Both the position numbers and the translations under genes were made by a program. Below are positions 31,022 through 41,880 of a stretch of 64,000 nucleotides of DNA, in pieces. Position 1 is the stretch's first letter; every line of letters starts with the position of its first letter. The DNA lies in NCBI RefSeq assembly GCF_949987515.2, contig NC_082702.1, positions 50,065,600 through 50,129,599 on the forward strand. The letters are read 5' to 3'. The stretch is from Delphinus delphis. Its lineage: Eukaryota; Chordata; Mammalia; Artiodactyla; Delphinidae. A model generated the notes under the pieces. It was not told where the DNA came from and did not search any database. It was given only the letters and a program-made list of their open reading frames with translations.

Positions 31022-33480
31022 TTGAGGCCAGCGGGCCAGGCTATGTCACCCCCATATCAGGTAGTCATAGGCCATCCCACAGTGGGGGCTGCATCTTCCC
31101 AGGTGTCTTGGACATCAGGTGAGCAAGGACGTCAGCAAGGGATGATATAGTATCTGTTGTACATCTTATTATTGCCTTCATCACGGAGGCCCATCAAACA
31201 GATTCCAGAGCAGACACTAGATTCGCAGAGTGCTGGGGGTGGGTAGAAGTAATTAACTTTATTGGGTTATGTTAAAAGAAAGAGAGAGAGGGTACAAGCA
31301 TGAAGGCATCAGAGATGATGACCTAGTCCTTGCTGACTCCCGTGGCCCTTCCTTACCTTGATTTCCATCTTGCAGAGACGTGCGCAGTGCATTTGAAGAG
31401 GAAGTGCCTGCCAGGCTTTAGGTTACGTCCTGGATGGTTTCTAAGTCACTCTTTCCCCTCACCTGGCCTCCCAAACGCCATGAGCTCCCAGTCAGTCATT
31501 TCCCTTCATCAGAATTTCTTGTTCTGAGTCTATGTCCTCCATCCCAGGAAAAAGGTGCTCCCATGATTCTGAGTTCTACTATAACAGAGACCTCGCTGGT
31601 CAGAGCCTGGACGGGTTGTGTGGCCTAAAGCCGCTCAAGGTGGGTCCCTAAGTGACAGCTGCCGTCTGCCAGAAAGTTCCAGGTTCTGACTGTGTCTTTC
31701 TGAAAAACAGTTCTCTTAGGTAAAAGTGACATTCGAAAGCCCTGGTGTGTGTCCGACACGTGAATGTTCAGAACGTTGTGACGGAGAGGAGGTTGAAGCC
31801 GTTTGAAGATTTAGGAGCTGTTGGAGTTGAATAGATGCTTTTCCCCCTTCCTCGTATTGTGTATCACGTGTGCTGTTGCCAGGGATAGAGGCTCTGAGAT
31901 AGAGTCATTGTCATGATTGCTTTTTTGTTATTATAATAATTAGACACAAAATCAGTGTTTATACCTGTCATCTGAAGAGTCTCCCTGTGTGAGACTCTGG
32001 GATTGACAAGTGAAAATCCGGCTACATTTAGCCAATGAAATGTCATGAAGAAAATGGGATTTTTAAGTAGTCAGACATCCACTGCTTTGGGACCCTTGGC
32101 GTATTAAAATATGAAGGTATCTGTACTTTCCTTGCTTTTATTGGACGAGCGCGTGTTTGCACAGAACCGCTGCCGTCTGCCTAGTCCCTTAACGCTCCCG
32201 CGCATATTTTATTATCCTTCGTGGTTTTGAAGCCTCCTTGCTGTCATGGACTCTTGCTTCTCCCCCTGAAATGGGCGGTAGGTGAGCCAGATGGGACTCT
32301 GCCCATTTGACAGATGTGAGTGCGGACGGAGGCCACAGCTGGGCTCCGAGCAGGGCTGTCTGGTCCCGGCGCCCGTGCCCCTAAGCACAGAGCCACGGTG
32401 CCCTCACCCTGATGATCAGGAGGTAGAGGATGGACAGAAAAGTCCCCCTAAACGTTGTCCCGTCTTCATGTTTTCGTACTCGGGAGAACATGCTATTTCT
32501 TTGCCCTTATGACGGGGACCCCCTAAAGGCCACATCCGGTGTTGCCAATTTAGTCCTGGCCCCAGGTGGGCATAGGTGATGGGCCAAGTTCAATGGCAAG
32601 GAGCCCTGGCTTCCTGGTTGACTCTGCTTTTTCCATTGTTGGAGTAAAGCAGAGGGTCCAGCCTTCTTCTTTGTGGCTGAAAAGTCATGGAAACTTGAGG
32701 CAGGTCACCAGGAAGCTGTGTAACCCCGGGTGACCTCCCAGCTGCGCTGTGACCTCCCCAAAGCTGAGGCTATGAAGTTTCTTCTGGATGCTCCAGTACC
32801 TGACTCCAGGGGTGTTTGCTGAATGAATGCGTGATCCTGAGGACCGTTCTTGCAATGGTTCAAGGGAGAATGGTTTGTACACTTCTCCACACTTAGACCA
32901 TTAGGACCTTGTTTTGGCAGTAATTATCGAGGAGCCTGCTGGGTGCTGTATGCTTTCAGGAAGCAAACTCCCCATCTCCAGAATTCTAAGGTTCCCCCAG
33001 CCTCTGGGAGAGTGTTACAGTCAGAGCACAATAGGCCTCACACCAAGGACTGAGCTGGGGTGGGTGTGGAGAGACCCCTTACTACACATGAAGAAGTGGG
33101 CTGTGTTATTGAATAACTGGGGTCAGACAAAACAGGAAAACCGTACATTCCTTGTTACACACACGCGCGCACACACGCCCCCTCGGTATAGTTAGACAGC
33201 TCACTCCCATTGTCTCCCCAAAGGAGACGTTGCTTCAGGAGCCAAGCACTAAGGTCCGCCCCAACTGTCCCCACCTTCTACCACCTAAGCGACTCCCTCT
33301 GGGGCCCCTCCGCCCCTGGCCTCTGTTCGGCTGACCCCAGGCACAGCCACCGTCTGCCTCAGCCCTCTGTTCCACCCGGTGCTTCTGAGCTGGAAAACAG
33401 TTTGGTCTTCTGAGAACCCCAGTTCTCAGAAAGAAGCCCCAGCACCCCCAGCCTGAAGCTGAAAGAAGGATTCAGGAAGG
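31022..33480. other. 2.4-kb stretch without clear repeats
   Basis: A weak L2-like 'tgtttgctgaatgaatgcg' lies at about 32812 and an (AC)n/(GC) tract at 33159-33180. No gene or clear repeat; frames are under 95 codons. Confidence 0.45.
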
Positions 33481-33840
33481 GCTGGGTTTCAGGGCACGTC
33501 TGCAATGCTGACGTGACTCAGCCTGTTCCCCGTGCCCGTGTGTTTCTGTGCGAAATGACCCATCACGGGGACTGCGGAACGTTGAGTCCTGCAGCTTCCT
33601 CTGGCGCAGAGCCAGTGCTGACATGATTTGTGAAGACAGTACTAGCGCTGATGGTCGGCAGTCACCGCGAGCTCGGACTTTTATGCCCCCGCGGGGTGCA
33701 GGTGGGGGGAAACAGCCGCAGGACAGATTAGAAGGCCACCGTTGAGGAGGGGATTCAGAGGTCCAGGTGCAGAGCGGGACACGAAGTGTAGCAGAGGGTG
33801 CCCCTCCTCGCGGGCACGGGGTTCCAGTTAATGCCTCTTA
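33481..33840. promoter_or_regulatory. CpG-rich patch, candidate CpG island
   Basis: By hand count: 23 CpG in 360 bp, 217 G+C (60%), observed/expected CpG about 0.7, outside any repeat I recognise. Contains 'tgacgtgactcag' (CRE-like joined to AP-1-like) at 33510-33522. It meets the classic length, GC and ratio thresholds only modestly; promoter function is not shown. Confidence 0.4.
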
Positions 33841-33990
33841 GTGCTGGAAGGGGACTTGGAATGGATTTGGCAAAAAGGCTAATGCGTTGTTACGGCTGCC
33901 AGTTGGCCGATTGAATCGCTAGTAATTGGGGCAGGAGAAGCATTTAATTTGATGCACTGAATGCAGGTCCACCAGCGTTGGACCTGGTGG
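33841..33990. promoter_or_regulatory. Homeodomain-motif-rich segment, candidate conserved element
   Basis: Contains 'cgctagtaattggg' and 'catttaatttgatgc', with TAATTG/TTAATT cores, plus 'ttggcaaaaaggctaatgcg'. It directly follows the CpG-rich patch and has no recognised repeat. Inference only. Confidence 0.3.
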
Positions 33991-33999
33991 AGCAGTTTC

Positions 34000-34078
34000 T
34001 CAGTGTACGTGCATGTGTGCACTTGCATGTGAGTGTGTGCTCGTGTGCGTGCTCGTGTGTGTGTGCACACGTATGTAT
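34000..34078. repeat. Imperfect TG/GTGC microsatellite
   Basis: Alternating purine-pyrimidine ('gtgcatgtgtgcacttgcat', then 'gtgtgtgtgcacacg'); Z-DNA-prone. Confidence 0.8.
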
Positions 34079-34305
34079 GAGGCTCCGACAGGCTCCTGCT
34101 TTTACTCCTTTACCCCTCTCTGTTACACAGGGGTTGTCGTTCCCATCCTCTGCCAGCACACCTGACCCCACCCCAAGCCCCCAGAGAAAACAGGACAAGG
34201 GTTTGTCTTCTGTGTCACGTCACTGGAGAACTGTGCAGATACAGGCTCTTCTCTTCCATAGATCAGGGCTCTCCTGAGTGGCACGTACCCGTGATGATCC
34301 ACTAG

Positions 34306-34498
34306 GCAGCCGTCAGCCAACTGCAGCCCACCACCAAGTCTGGTTTTTATAAATAAAGTTTTATTGAAACACAGCCACACCCTCTGTTTAGTAGTTGTCT
34401 GGGGCTGTGTTCACACTACACCGGAGAACTGAGTAGTTGTCCCACAAAGCCTAGACGACTTACTGTGGCCTTTTCGTAGAGTACAATTGCTGACCCCT
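34306..34498 (-). mobile_element. hAT-Charlie-type DNA transposon
   Basis: Reverse of the family at 2178-2397: 'gtcagccaactgcagccca', 'aaataaagttttattgaaac', 'tgctgacccct' at the end. It abuts the next element without spacer. Confidence 0.75.
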
Positions 34499-34640
34499 TA
34501 GGGTTGCCAGATTTAACAAATAAAAATACAGGAAGCTCTTTTAAATTTGAATCTCAGAGCAACAAGAAATAATGTTTTAGCAAAACTGCCTTCCACACTT
34601 AACTGGGCTACCTGTATTTTTTGATCTGGCCACCCTGTGA
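34499..34640. mobile_element. Palindromic DNA element (MITE-like)
   Basis: Starts 'tagggttgccagatttaac' and ends 'gatctggccaccctgtg', near-inverted ends with 'aaatacagg' answered by 'cctgtatttt'. Same family as 11415-11850. Confidence 0.65.
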
Positions 34641-35954
34641 CCCCTGCACTCGGTAGGCTATGGGAAGAAAACATTGTAGCTTCTGTTTATCTTTCGTCTC
34701 ATCCCATTTCAATTCCCATTTCTTTGAATGTTTTGTAATATTCCACCTAGAGGTATATAGCTCATTTATGGATATGTAAGTGTACAGCTCTTGGGGGGAA
34801 TGTTCAGGATTTAATTTTACTGGTAGTGGTGTATGATCAAAGCAGTTTGGAGACCGCTAGGAGAGCAGGAAAAACTCCCGCCCACTTGGCCAGTCCGGGT
34901 TTCCGGTGTGACCTCTGGTGAACTGTGGCAGAAGGAAAGAACGCACATTCCAGCTCTGGCTGGTCTAGTTGTGTAAACACCCTGGGTGCTCTGTTGTCAC
35001 ATGGATCTGGAGATGATAGTTCGTTTCTAGACGGTATTATTCTGAAAACCCATTGGATGTTTGTATCTCCAACATTGACCAGACCCTAAGGGGTGTAGTC
35101 AGTGTTGTATGAAGGTTCTCTTTCCTTCTACTCTGAGGGAACGGAAAGCACAGAGGGTCCCCAGAACACTGAGAAACCTTCCCTCAAATCGGGCCTTCTC
35201 CCTCTCACATCATCCTGGCCACACCAGTGACTCATGCGGGGGGGGGGAAGCTGTTTGTGTGTCTCGGGAGTCAGAGCGCTCAGCCCTGTGGTTTCAGTTC
35301 ACATGGGGTTCGGCGACACAGTTTTGTTTTCACTTTGGTTTACTGTGTGAGTTTCCACCCTTCACCTCTTGGGTAGCTGGCGTGCTTGCGAAACTTTGCG
35401 GGCATTCGTTGGAAATTGTCCAGTCAACACCCACCGCCGTGACTGTCATGGTTCATGGTAAGAGCCAGGGCAGTGGCATGCAATTAGTCAGTGACCACTT
35501 CTTGGGCATCCAGAGAGAGGCAGGACAGGGCCCTGTCTTCTGGGAGAACAGAAGGGACCTCGTTAGTGTCTCCCAAGCATGATACCCCAACATGCACAGC
35601 CCGCAGCTGTGCCTGAACAGAAAGTGAACTGGTCCAGCCCCTGAAGGAAACGCCCACCTTTCTCCTGGGAGGAGGTGCTTGAACATCTTTCTCTCAGCGT
35701 GGCAGAGGTCTGAATGGCTTCCTTGCTAAGTGGCGTGGCAAGTCAGCCCCTGGTTCTTGTCTGTTCCCAGGGCGAGGCAAAGGCTAGCAGAGGAGAGCCA
35801 CTCTTCCTGTCCAGGAGAGCAAAGGGTGTCTCCTCTCTCTGGGGGTGAAGTGACAGTCATGAGTTGAGAAGGGGAACAGTGGCCCTGTTTGTCCCTTGGA
35901 GGCCAGCAGTGCCATCTCCTGTCATCATAGAAAGGAAGCGGTGTTTTCCACCAT
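34641..35954. other. Unique non-coding sequence
   Basis: Contains a G10 run at 35238-35247. The frame at 35109-35582 (157 codons) spans that run, overlaps minus-strand frames and has no known domain. Confidence 0.5.
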
Positions 35955-36440
35955 TCATTTCTTCATTCACCAGCAAATTCTTCCTGGGGATCTAGTCCAC
36001 TTCGTGCCTGGAACTACACACAGGGGTGCCAAGATGATTAAGACTCAGTTAGCTACCCCCAAGAAGCATTGTTGAGAAGAGAAATCAGAACAGTAATCAG
36101 CGTTTTTAAGGCAGTGCGATGGGCATCGGGGCACAGGAAAGCAGTGCGTGCTTTCAGAGCGCTGTGCCCGGGGCATTTGACCCAGATGAGAAGGTGGTTC
36201 TCCACCTGGGCTTTGAGGCCTGAGTAGGAGTTTGCTGAAAGAAGAAGAGATGTGGGGAAGGGCATAACAAGCAGAAGGAAATAGGACTTCTAAAGCTCAT
36301 AGGCTCAAAACTGCAGAGTGTGTCTGAGAAGCTGCACAGGAGTTTTGGTTTTTATCTATTTGTTGGAGTAGCTGCACGAGCCTTGTATGCAGGAGAGGCA
36401 AGAAGGGACCAGATTAGGGAGGGGCTGTGGGCTACTCTGT
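35955..36440 (-). mobile_element. L2 LINE 3' region, diverged
   Basis: 'ccattcatttcttcattcac', 'gtgcctggaactacacacag', 'agatgtggggaagggcataa', 'agggaccagattagggagg' follow the antisense L2 order. Confidence 0.5.
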
Positions 36441-36724
36441 ATTTCTAGTACCTGAAGGCAAAGTGGAAAACAGGAATTGCTAAGGAGATAAAAAGCAAAA
36501 TGGGCTTCTTGACCTGAAAGCCCATTTGACTAAAGTCATCGGTTAAGCAAAGAACAAAGCTCACGTTTTCCGCAAAGCTGTAACAAGCCCCCAGTTTCCT
36601 CCAGCATCCAGACTTAAGTCCTCCCCCCAATGCTCACCGCCTGCCGTGATCCGAGTCCATCCCAAGGCTGGCTTCCCAGCGCCTGCCTGCTCCCGACTTA
36701 CTCCGAGTACGCCATTGACGCATT
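36441..36724. other. Unique non-coding sequence
   Basis: Nothing recognised; it ends at the broken end of a SINE. Confidence 0.5.
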
Positions 36725-36883
36725 CCGTTGCAGAGCACAGGCTCCGGCCGCGCAGGCTCGGCGGCCATGGCACTCGGGCCCAGCCGCTCCGCGGCACGTG
36801 GGATCTTCCCGGACCGGGGCACGAACCCGTGTCCCCTGCATCGGCAGGCGGACTCTCACCCACTGCGCCACCAGGGAAGCCCT
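36725..36883 (-). mobile_element. CHR-type SINE, short form, lacking its 3' end
   Basis: Antisense head 'cactgcgccaccagggaag' and body 'tcccggaccggggcacg' are intact. The copy stops at 'ccgttgcagagcac', so the last approximately 40 bp and the poly(A) tail are missing. Loss of the 3' end is unusual for a retroposon and points to a later deletion. Confidence 0.88.
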
Positions 36884-37015
36884 CCACTTGAATTTTATTG
36901 ATCAAGAAACTAGGGTCCCGAGAGGATAAAGAACTTACCTTAGGAGACTGAGCCAGTTCAGAGCGGGATTTAGGCTTGAACCTGTGTCTCTGCACCAAAG
37001 CCAGAGTCCTTGGAG
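36884..37015 (-). mobile_element. MIR SINE fragment
   Basis: 'ttgatcaagaaactagggtc', 'gcgggatttaggcttgaacc', 'accaaagccagagtccttgg'. Confidence 0.65.
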
Positions 37016-37119
37016 CCAGGCTCTTTCCTGGAAGAACTCAGCCTAATGGCGCTTGATCAGTTCCTGTCAGTGGACTGACTGATTACAGCCAGATATCTTA
37101 GCCAGCTTTGGCTGAGCTG

Positions 37120-37180
37120 GGTATCTCCCCCCACCCCTCCCCGCCCCCTCCCCCAGTCCCTCCGCCACCCTCTTCCAGAG
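37120..37180. repeat. C-rich low-complexity tract
   Basis: 'atctccccccacccctcccc' then 'gccccctcccccagtccctc'; G-runs on the minus strand could support a G-quadruplex. Confidence 0.7.
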
Positions 37181-39004
37181 CCTGAGTTTCCAAGGCTTCT
37201 CGCCATGGGTACTTGGCTTTGAGAAAAATGAGCGTACTTTTCATGCTTGTGTATCCTGGCCTTTATTCCCTGCTCACTCACAACTGAGCCGGGTGTGCAA
37301 ATGCAGGATATTGGGGGGGACCTCCTTTAAATGTTCCTGTTTGGGGGTTCCTCCCCACAGAGGGGTTGGTGGGAATCTTCTCCCTTTGCCTGTTTTTCTT
37401 GGATCTGCTAGGAAATGTAACATTTTAGAGGCCTTCTCGGCTGGAGGATTTTTTATTGTAAACATAAAACGTTCATTGAAACATTAAACGCTTTACAGCT
37501 GTTATTTAGCACATAAACTTTCATAGACACCCAGCCCCTCACTGCCACACCCTCCTCATATATTTCTCCTCCTCCTTTTTTTTTTCCCCCCCTCACATAG
37601 TTCCAAGAGTAGAGCTGAGGGTGGGTAGGGGGGCGAGATCACAGATAAAATACAACGGACGACTTCGGTCATCCAGTTCGGGAAAGCACATTGTATCGCA
37701 CCCCAGCGAGGACTGTGCAGGTTACAGAACCCTGCCAAGGAAAACAAAGGGTCCCTGCTCCTTCCCAGCCCTGACTTGAGCCACCGTGAGGCCGAACCTT
37801 GTGCCAAGGCTGCAGAGGCTACCGGGCAGGCCCACAACGTGTCTCCTCTCCCAAGCGGAGCTTAGGAGGGCTGCCTCTGAGAAAGCTAAACGATGCCAGA
37901 AGGCCAGCGCCGAGATGGCACAAGCCAGCCTGTGACTTGTCAAAGGGCACCCCTCCCTTCTGATTCGACGATCCGTGGGTGGTTTGGTTCCTCTTCAAAG
38001 GCAGGTCCAGCAGAAAGCTGACCTCGTTTGATCCAGAATGGGGCAGAATGTGAGACTGGGGCTGACAGGCCGGGGGGTGGGGTGGTGCATGCGGTGATGG
38101 TCGCAGCTCCGCTGAGCTCTGACCCTCCTGGGTCTTCCGGATGCCCTGGGAACGTGCACCCGTTTCCCGTGGACCGTGGATAACATGACCTCTTTCGCCC
38201 TGTCACACTCCACAGTAGCAATACCACACAGGTTCCCCCGCTGCCCCAAAGCAGAGCTTCCTAGGAAGGCTTTCGTAAGCTGAGATGGCATAAAGCTAAG
38301 AAACCAGTACCTTAGGACACATCTTGCTAACAGATGCACGCAACCCGTGCACGTAAAGCAGAGATGCTCGCAGACGCAGTTCAGAGCCACCGCGGCTTGA
38401 TGCTGGGTGCGGTCCCCGGGGAAGGAGCTTCTCTGCAGAGCGAACACTGAGCAAGAATTTTGCTCTTCATCATTTTTTTTTTTTGGTGTAAAAGTGAAAA
38501 TCCTTCGGGGAGTTCTTTCAGTGAGAGAAAACAGGTACTAATATAGGTCCTTTGTAAAAGCAAAGTGGTGTAAAGCGAACTTTCAGAAAGCAGGGGATTC
38601 CTGGATCTGACCAGCCTTGCCACGGCCTCATGATGGGTGAACTTCCTCGCTCCTGGAGCAGGTCACGTGACTTTCTTTTGCCCGTGGAATCTTAACCAAT
38701 ATGATGCGAGCAGAGTCTGGAAATGTGCACGACCGGGTTTGCCCCCTCGCGCTTTTCTCAGAGCCAGGGCCTCTGCAGCTGGAGCCTCAGGATGAGACAC
38801 GTAAAGTGCACCTGAACCTGACTTTCCACTTGGAGCCGAGTTCAGCCAAGCCCAGTCGATATTAGGCAACCTCCAGCCAACCCGTATTCCAGCGAGTGAG
38901 AACAAGAAACGGTTGTTCTTGTGAGGTTTCAGGGTTGCTTGTTAGGCAGCAGTATCGTGCCAGTAGCTGACTTACATGTACCCTCCCCGTGGCTTCAAGT
39001 TCCA
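37181..39004. other. 1.8-kb unique block
   Basis: No repeat recognised. CpG is scattered through 37620-38440. T12 at 38473-38484. Minus-strand frames up to 150 codons (37995-38447) have no domain. Confidence 0.45.
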
Positions 39005-39275
39005 CTTAGAATAAATATCCACACTCTCTACCAGCGTTGGCTCATCCTTCGGGGCTGGAATCCTGCCTGCCTCACAGACGTTGTTTCACATCATGCACAG
39101 TCTTGCTGAGTGCCCTCCAGCCACTCTGGTCTTCTTTCTATTCCTGAGACGTACAGAGCCTATACCTGCCTCAGGGCCTTTGCACATGTGCCTCCTTTTG
39201 CCGTGACTGGCTCTTTCTCATCTTTCTGACTCAATTCAATGATCGCTTCCTCAGAGGCCTGCACTGACCACCCTA
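39005..39275 (+). mobile_element. L2 LINE 3' region
   Basis: 'acttagaataaatatccac', 'ctgcctcagggcctttgcac', 'ttctcatctttctgactcaa', 'cctcagaggcctgcactgac', 'caccctatctaaat' in L2 order. Confidence 0.8.
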
Positions 39276-39309
39276 TCTAAATAAAAACAATAGCAATAAT
39301 CATCATTTC

Positions 39310-39520
39310 ATTATTTATTAAATGCTCCGTTATATGCCAGACTGTGTTCTTAGCGTCTCGTCACAGCCCTGTGATACAGATACTATAATTAGCCTCCTTC
39401 TTGTATAAGTGAGGTGTTGAGGCTCAGAGAGGCTTAGCAAGATGTTTGAGCCACCTGGTTAGTAAGTGATGGAGTCGGATTCAAACCCTGCCCTCCCTAT
39501 CCACTCTGCCTCTTTTCTTC
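39310..39520 (-). mobile_element. MIR SINE
   Basis: 'tatgccagactgtgttctta', 'gaggctcagagaggcttagc', 'ggttagtaagtgatggagtc', 'ggattcaaaccctg'. Confidence 0.8.
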
Positions 39521-39676
39521 TGAGCACTTAGAACTATCTGAATATGGAAGCATTTGTTCCCTCCTTTACTGTCTGTCTCTTCTTCCCTAGAGAGTCAGCC
39601 CATGAGCTTGCACAGCATACAGGGGAGGTGCTGTGGGTACAGCCAGGCAGGGGATAGATAGTCAACGTCCCGGAGC

Positions 39677-40387
39677 TCAGTCCTAGTTTTTTTTTTCTTT
39701 TTTTAATTTTATTGAAGTATAGTTGATTTATAATGTTGTGTTAATTTCTACTGTATAGCAAAGTGACTCAGTTATATATGTATATATACACATATATATT
39801 CTTTTTCATATTCTTTTCCATTATGGTTTATCACAGGATATTGAATATAGTTCCCTGTGCTCTACAGTAGGACCTTGTTGGTTATCCATCCTATATATAT
39901 ACTAGTTTGCCTCTGCTAATCCCAAACTCCCAATCCATCCCTCCCCCAGCCCCCTCCCCGTCAGCAGCCACCCGTCTGTTCTCTATGTCCCTGAGTCTCT
40001 TGCTGTTTCATACATAGGTTCATTTGTGTCATATTTTAGATTCTCCATATAAGTGATGTCATATGGTATCTGTCTTTCTCTGTCTGACTTACTTCACTTA
40101 GTATGCTCATCTCTAGGCCCATCGACGTTGCTGCAAAGGTTTCATTCCTTTTGATGGCTGTGTAGTATTCCATTGCAGATATACACCACATCTTCTTTAT
40201 CCATTCATCTGTTGGTGGGTATTTAGGTTGTTTTCATGTCTTGGCTATTGTGAGTAGTGCTGCTGTGAACATAGGGGTGCATGTATCTTTTCAAAGTATA
40301 GTTTTGTCTGGATATATGCCCAGGAGCGGGATTGCTGGATCCTTTGGCAACTCTCCTTTTTTGAGGAACCTCCATTCAGTCCTAGTT
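39677..40387 (-). mobile_element. 5'-truncated L1 with 12-bp TSD
   Basis: TSD TCAGTCCTAGTT at 39677-39688 and 40376-40387. T tract, cetartiodactyl L1 3' UTR ('tatagttgatttataatg', 'catcctatatatatactag'), then the antisense end of ORF2 up to about 40375. Dead on arrival through 5' truncation; the ORF2 part is frame-broken. Confidence 0.92.
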
Positions 40388-40814
40388 GTGCGTCTGCTCC
40401 ATACCCGGGGAAAAACTGCAGCCCTTCCATCAGCCTCAGTTTCCCACTTGTCAGAGGAGGGGTTGTCCTTGATCTATTGCGTCCCTCTGAGCCTGAACAT
40501 CCTAGGGTTCTCAAAGACCCTGTAGCCGAAGTAGCACTCCTTCAGGGCAGCCCTGGTGTACAGTGGCCCAGGGAGCCCCGAGGCCATCTGCACCAGAGCA
40601 TATTGAACTCGGCCTGGACAAATGGGCTCTGCAGGCCCTAGACGATGACAGCAGAGCTGCCTGCCTGTCATGCAGTACATTTTTTCAACAGACTCAGCTA
40701 TTCCTCCCCCAGATCTAATTCATCCATTCCTGTATCTGACATGTATCTAGCATACTCTGTGTCCTGGTGTCTGTGTTGAACTCCTGAAATACAAAAGTCA
40801 CCAGACCTCGGGCA
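40388..40814. other. Unique non-coding sequence
   Basis: Nothing recognised. Confidence 0.5.
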
Positions 40815-40857
40815 GAGTGGCCTCTCAGTGCATATTTGATGAATGAATGAATGAACA
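40815..40857 (+). mobile_element. L2 LINE 3' terminus
   Basis: 'tcagtgcatatttgatgaat' followed by GAAT repeats, the typical L2 end. Confidence 0.5.
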
Positions 40858-40949
40858 GCTCATCACAGATATTTATAAAATAGCCCCAAAGACTATATGC
40901 AAATAATGACGGTTGCCCCGTGGTGAATGGGCTCAATGCTTTGGGGGCA

Positions 40950-41035
40950 GTCATTCAGTCATTTTCATCTCTAGCAGGCACTGGGTGTTCCTCCGTGTCA
41001 AGCCCTGGAGATACAGAGTTAAACAAAACAGGCGA
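40950..41035 (-). mobile_element. L2 LINE 3' end fragment
   Basis: 'tctagcaggcactgggtgtt', 'caagccctggagatacagag', 'ttaaacaaaacagg'. Confidence 0.6.
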
Positions 41036-41039
41036 CGCT

Positions 41040-41560
41040 TAACCCACCCCGCAGACTGTAACCTTCACCTTTAGGTGCCCTCCCACCAGTTTCCTTAGGG
41101 TCTTGCCCCATCTCGGCAGCATCAGAAACCCAGGCTCTAATTACAGCCGCGATCAACATGCCCTAACTGGTGAGCAGATGACAGCTGCATGAAATCACTG
41201 GGCGCAGATAGGCATCAACAAGGGAGATTAGGTAAGGTGCTTATTTGAGGCGCTGTCACGGCCCGTGGCAAAAGGGTTCCCTCGGGCTCATGGCGTGCCC
41301 TCTGCAGTTATTTTTCTTGCACGCTCAGATGACACCGCTTGGTGATATTACATCTGCGTGCACCTTGCCCTCTGACACGGCAAACACGAATGCTGCCACA
41401 TTCCTTGTAAAGCTGTATGTCTTCAGTAGCAATGGGCATCTCTGGGGGGAGGCGAATTGATTTGCAAAGCAGGCTGACACACAGGCTCCTATTTCTCCTT
41501 GCAATCAAATAATTCATCTTTCTACCCGTAGGGCCACCGTGAAATTTGAACCCGGACAAA
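41040..41560. promoter_or_regulatory. Repeat-free block, candidate conserved regulatory element
   Basis: About 520 bp with no recognised repeat, containing 'ggctctaattacagccgcg', 'gcgaattgatttgcaaagc', 'cttgcaatcaaataattcat', 'atgacagctgcatgaaatc'. Repeated TAAT/ATTA, ATTTGCA and CAGCTG motifs resemble developmental enhancers. No conservation data are available to me. Confidence 0.35.
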
Positions 41561-41764
41561 ACCTGCAACTGTTTGTAGTAGTGGGATCAGAGAAATTAGC
41601 CAAGTGTCTTCTAAAATTACTAATTGCCCATCACACAGCCTGGGTGTGGTGGAGGTTTTGTGGGGTGGGTGGACCAGAGCTGGGCTGGGCTGGCCCCCCA
41701 TGACCAAGGGCTGCCTGTGTGGGTGAGCAAATGCAGAACAGCAATGCTTTGTGCGTTAGCCACT

Positions 41765-41880
41765 CTCTCTGTGCCAGGCCCCAAATGTAGACTACCTTTA
41801 AATCCTTAAAATCACCTGCAACACAGGTAGTGGCCCCATTTTACAGATGAGGAAACAGAGAAGGTAAAGCCCCTGCCCTG
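41765..41880 (-). mobile_element. MIR SINE fragment
   Basis: 'tctgtgccaggccccaaatg', 'ccattttacagatgaggaaa', 'cagagaaggtaaagcc'. Confidence 0.8.

Noticed and set aside
35109..35582. 157-codon plus-strand frame
   Set aside because: Crosses a G10 homopolymer; no domain.
35909..35922. CTCF-like motif on the minus strand
   Set aside because: Two core mismatches; too weak to list.
37995..38447. 150-codon minus-strand frame
   Set aside because: Unique DNA but no recognised similarity; GC content explains its length.
40241..40525. 94-codon frame over the L1 at 40.2 kb as a gene
   Set aside because: Half lies in antisense L1 ORF2 sequence in the wrong strand or frame, and it continues across the TSD.
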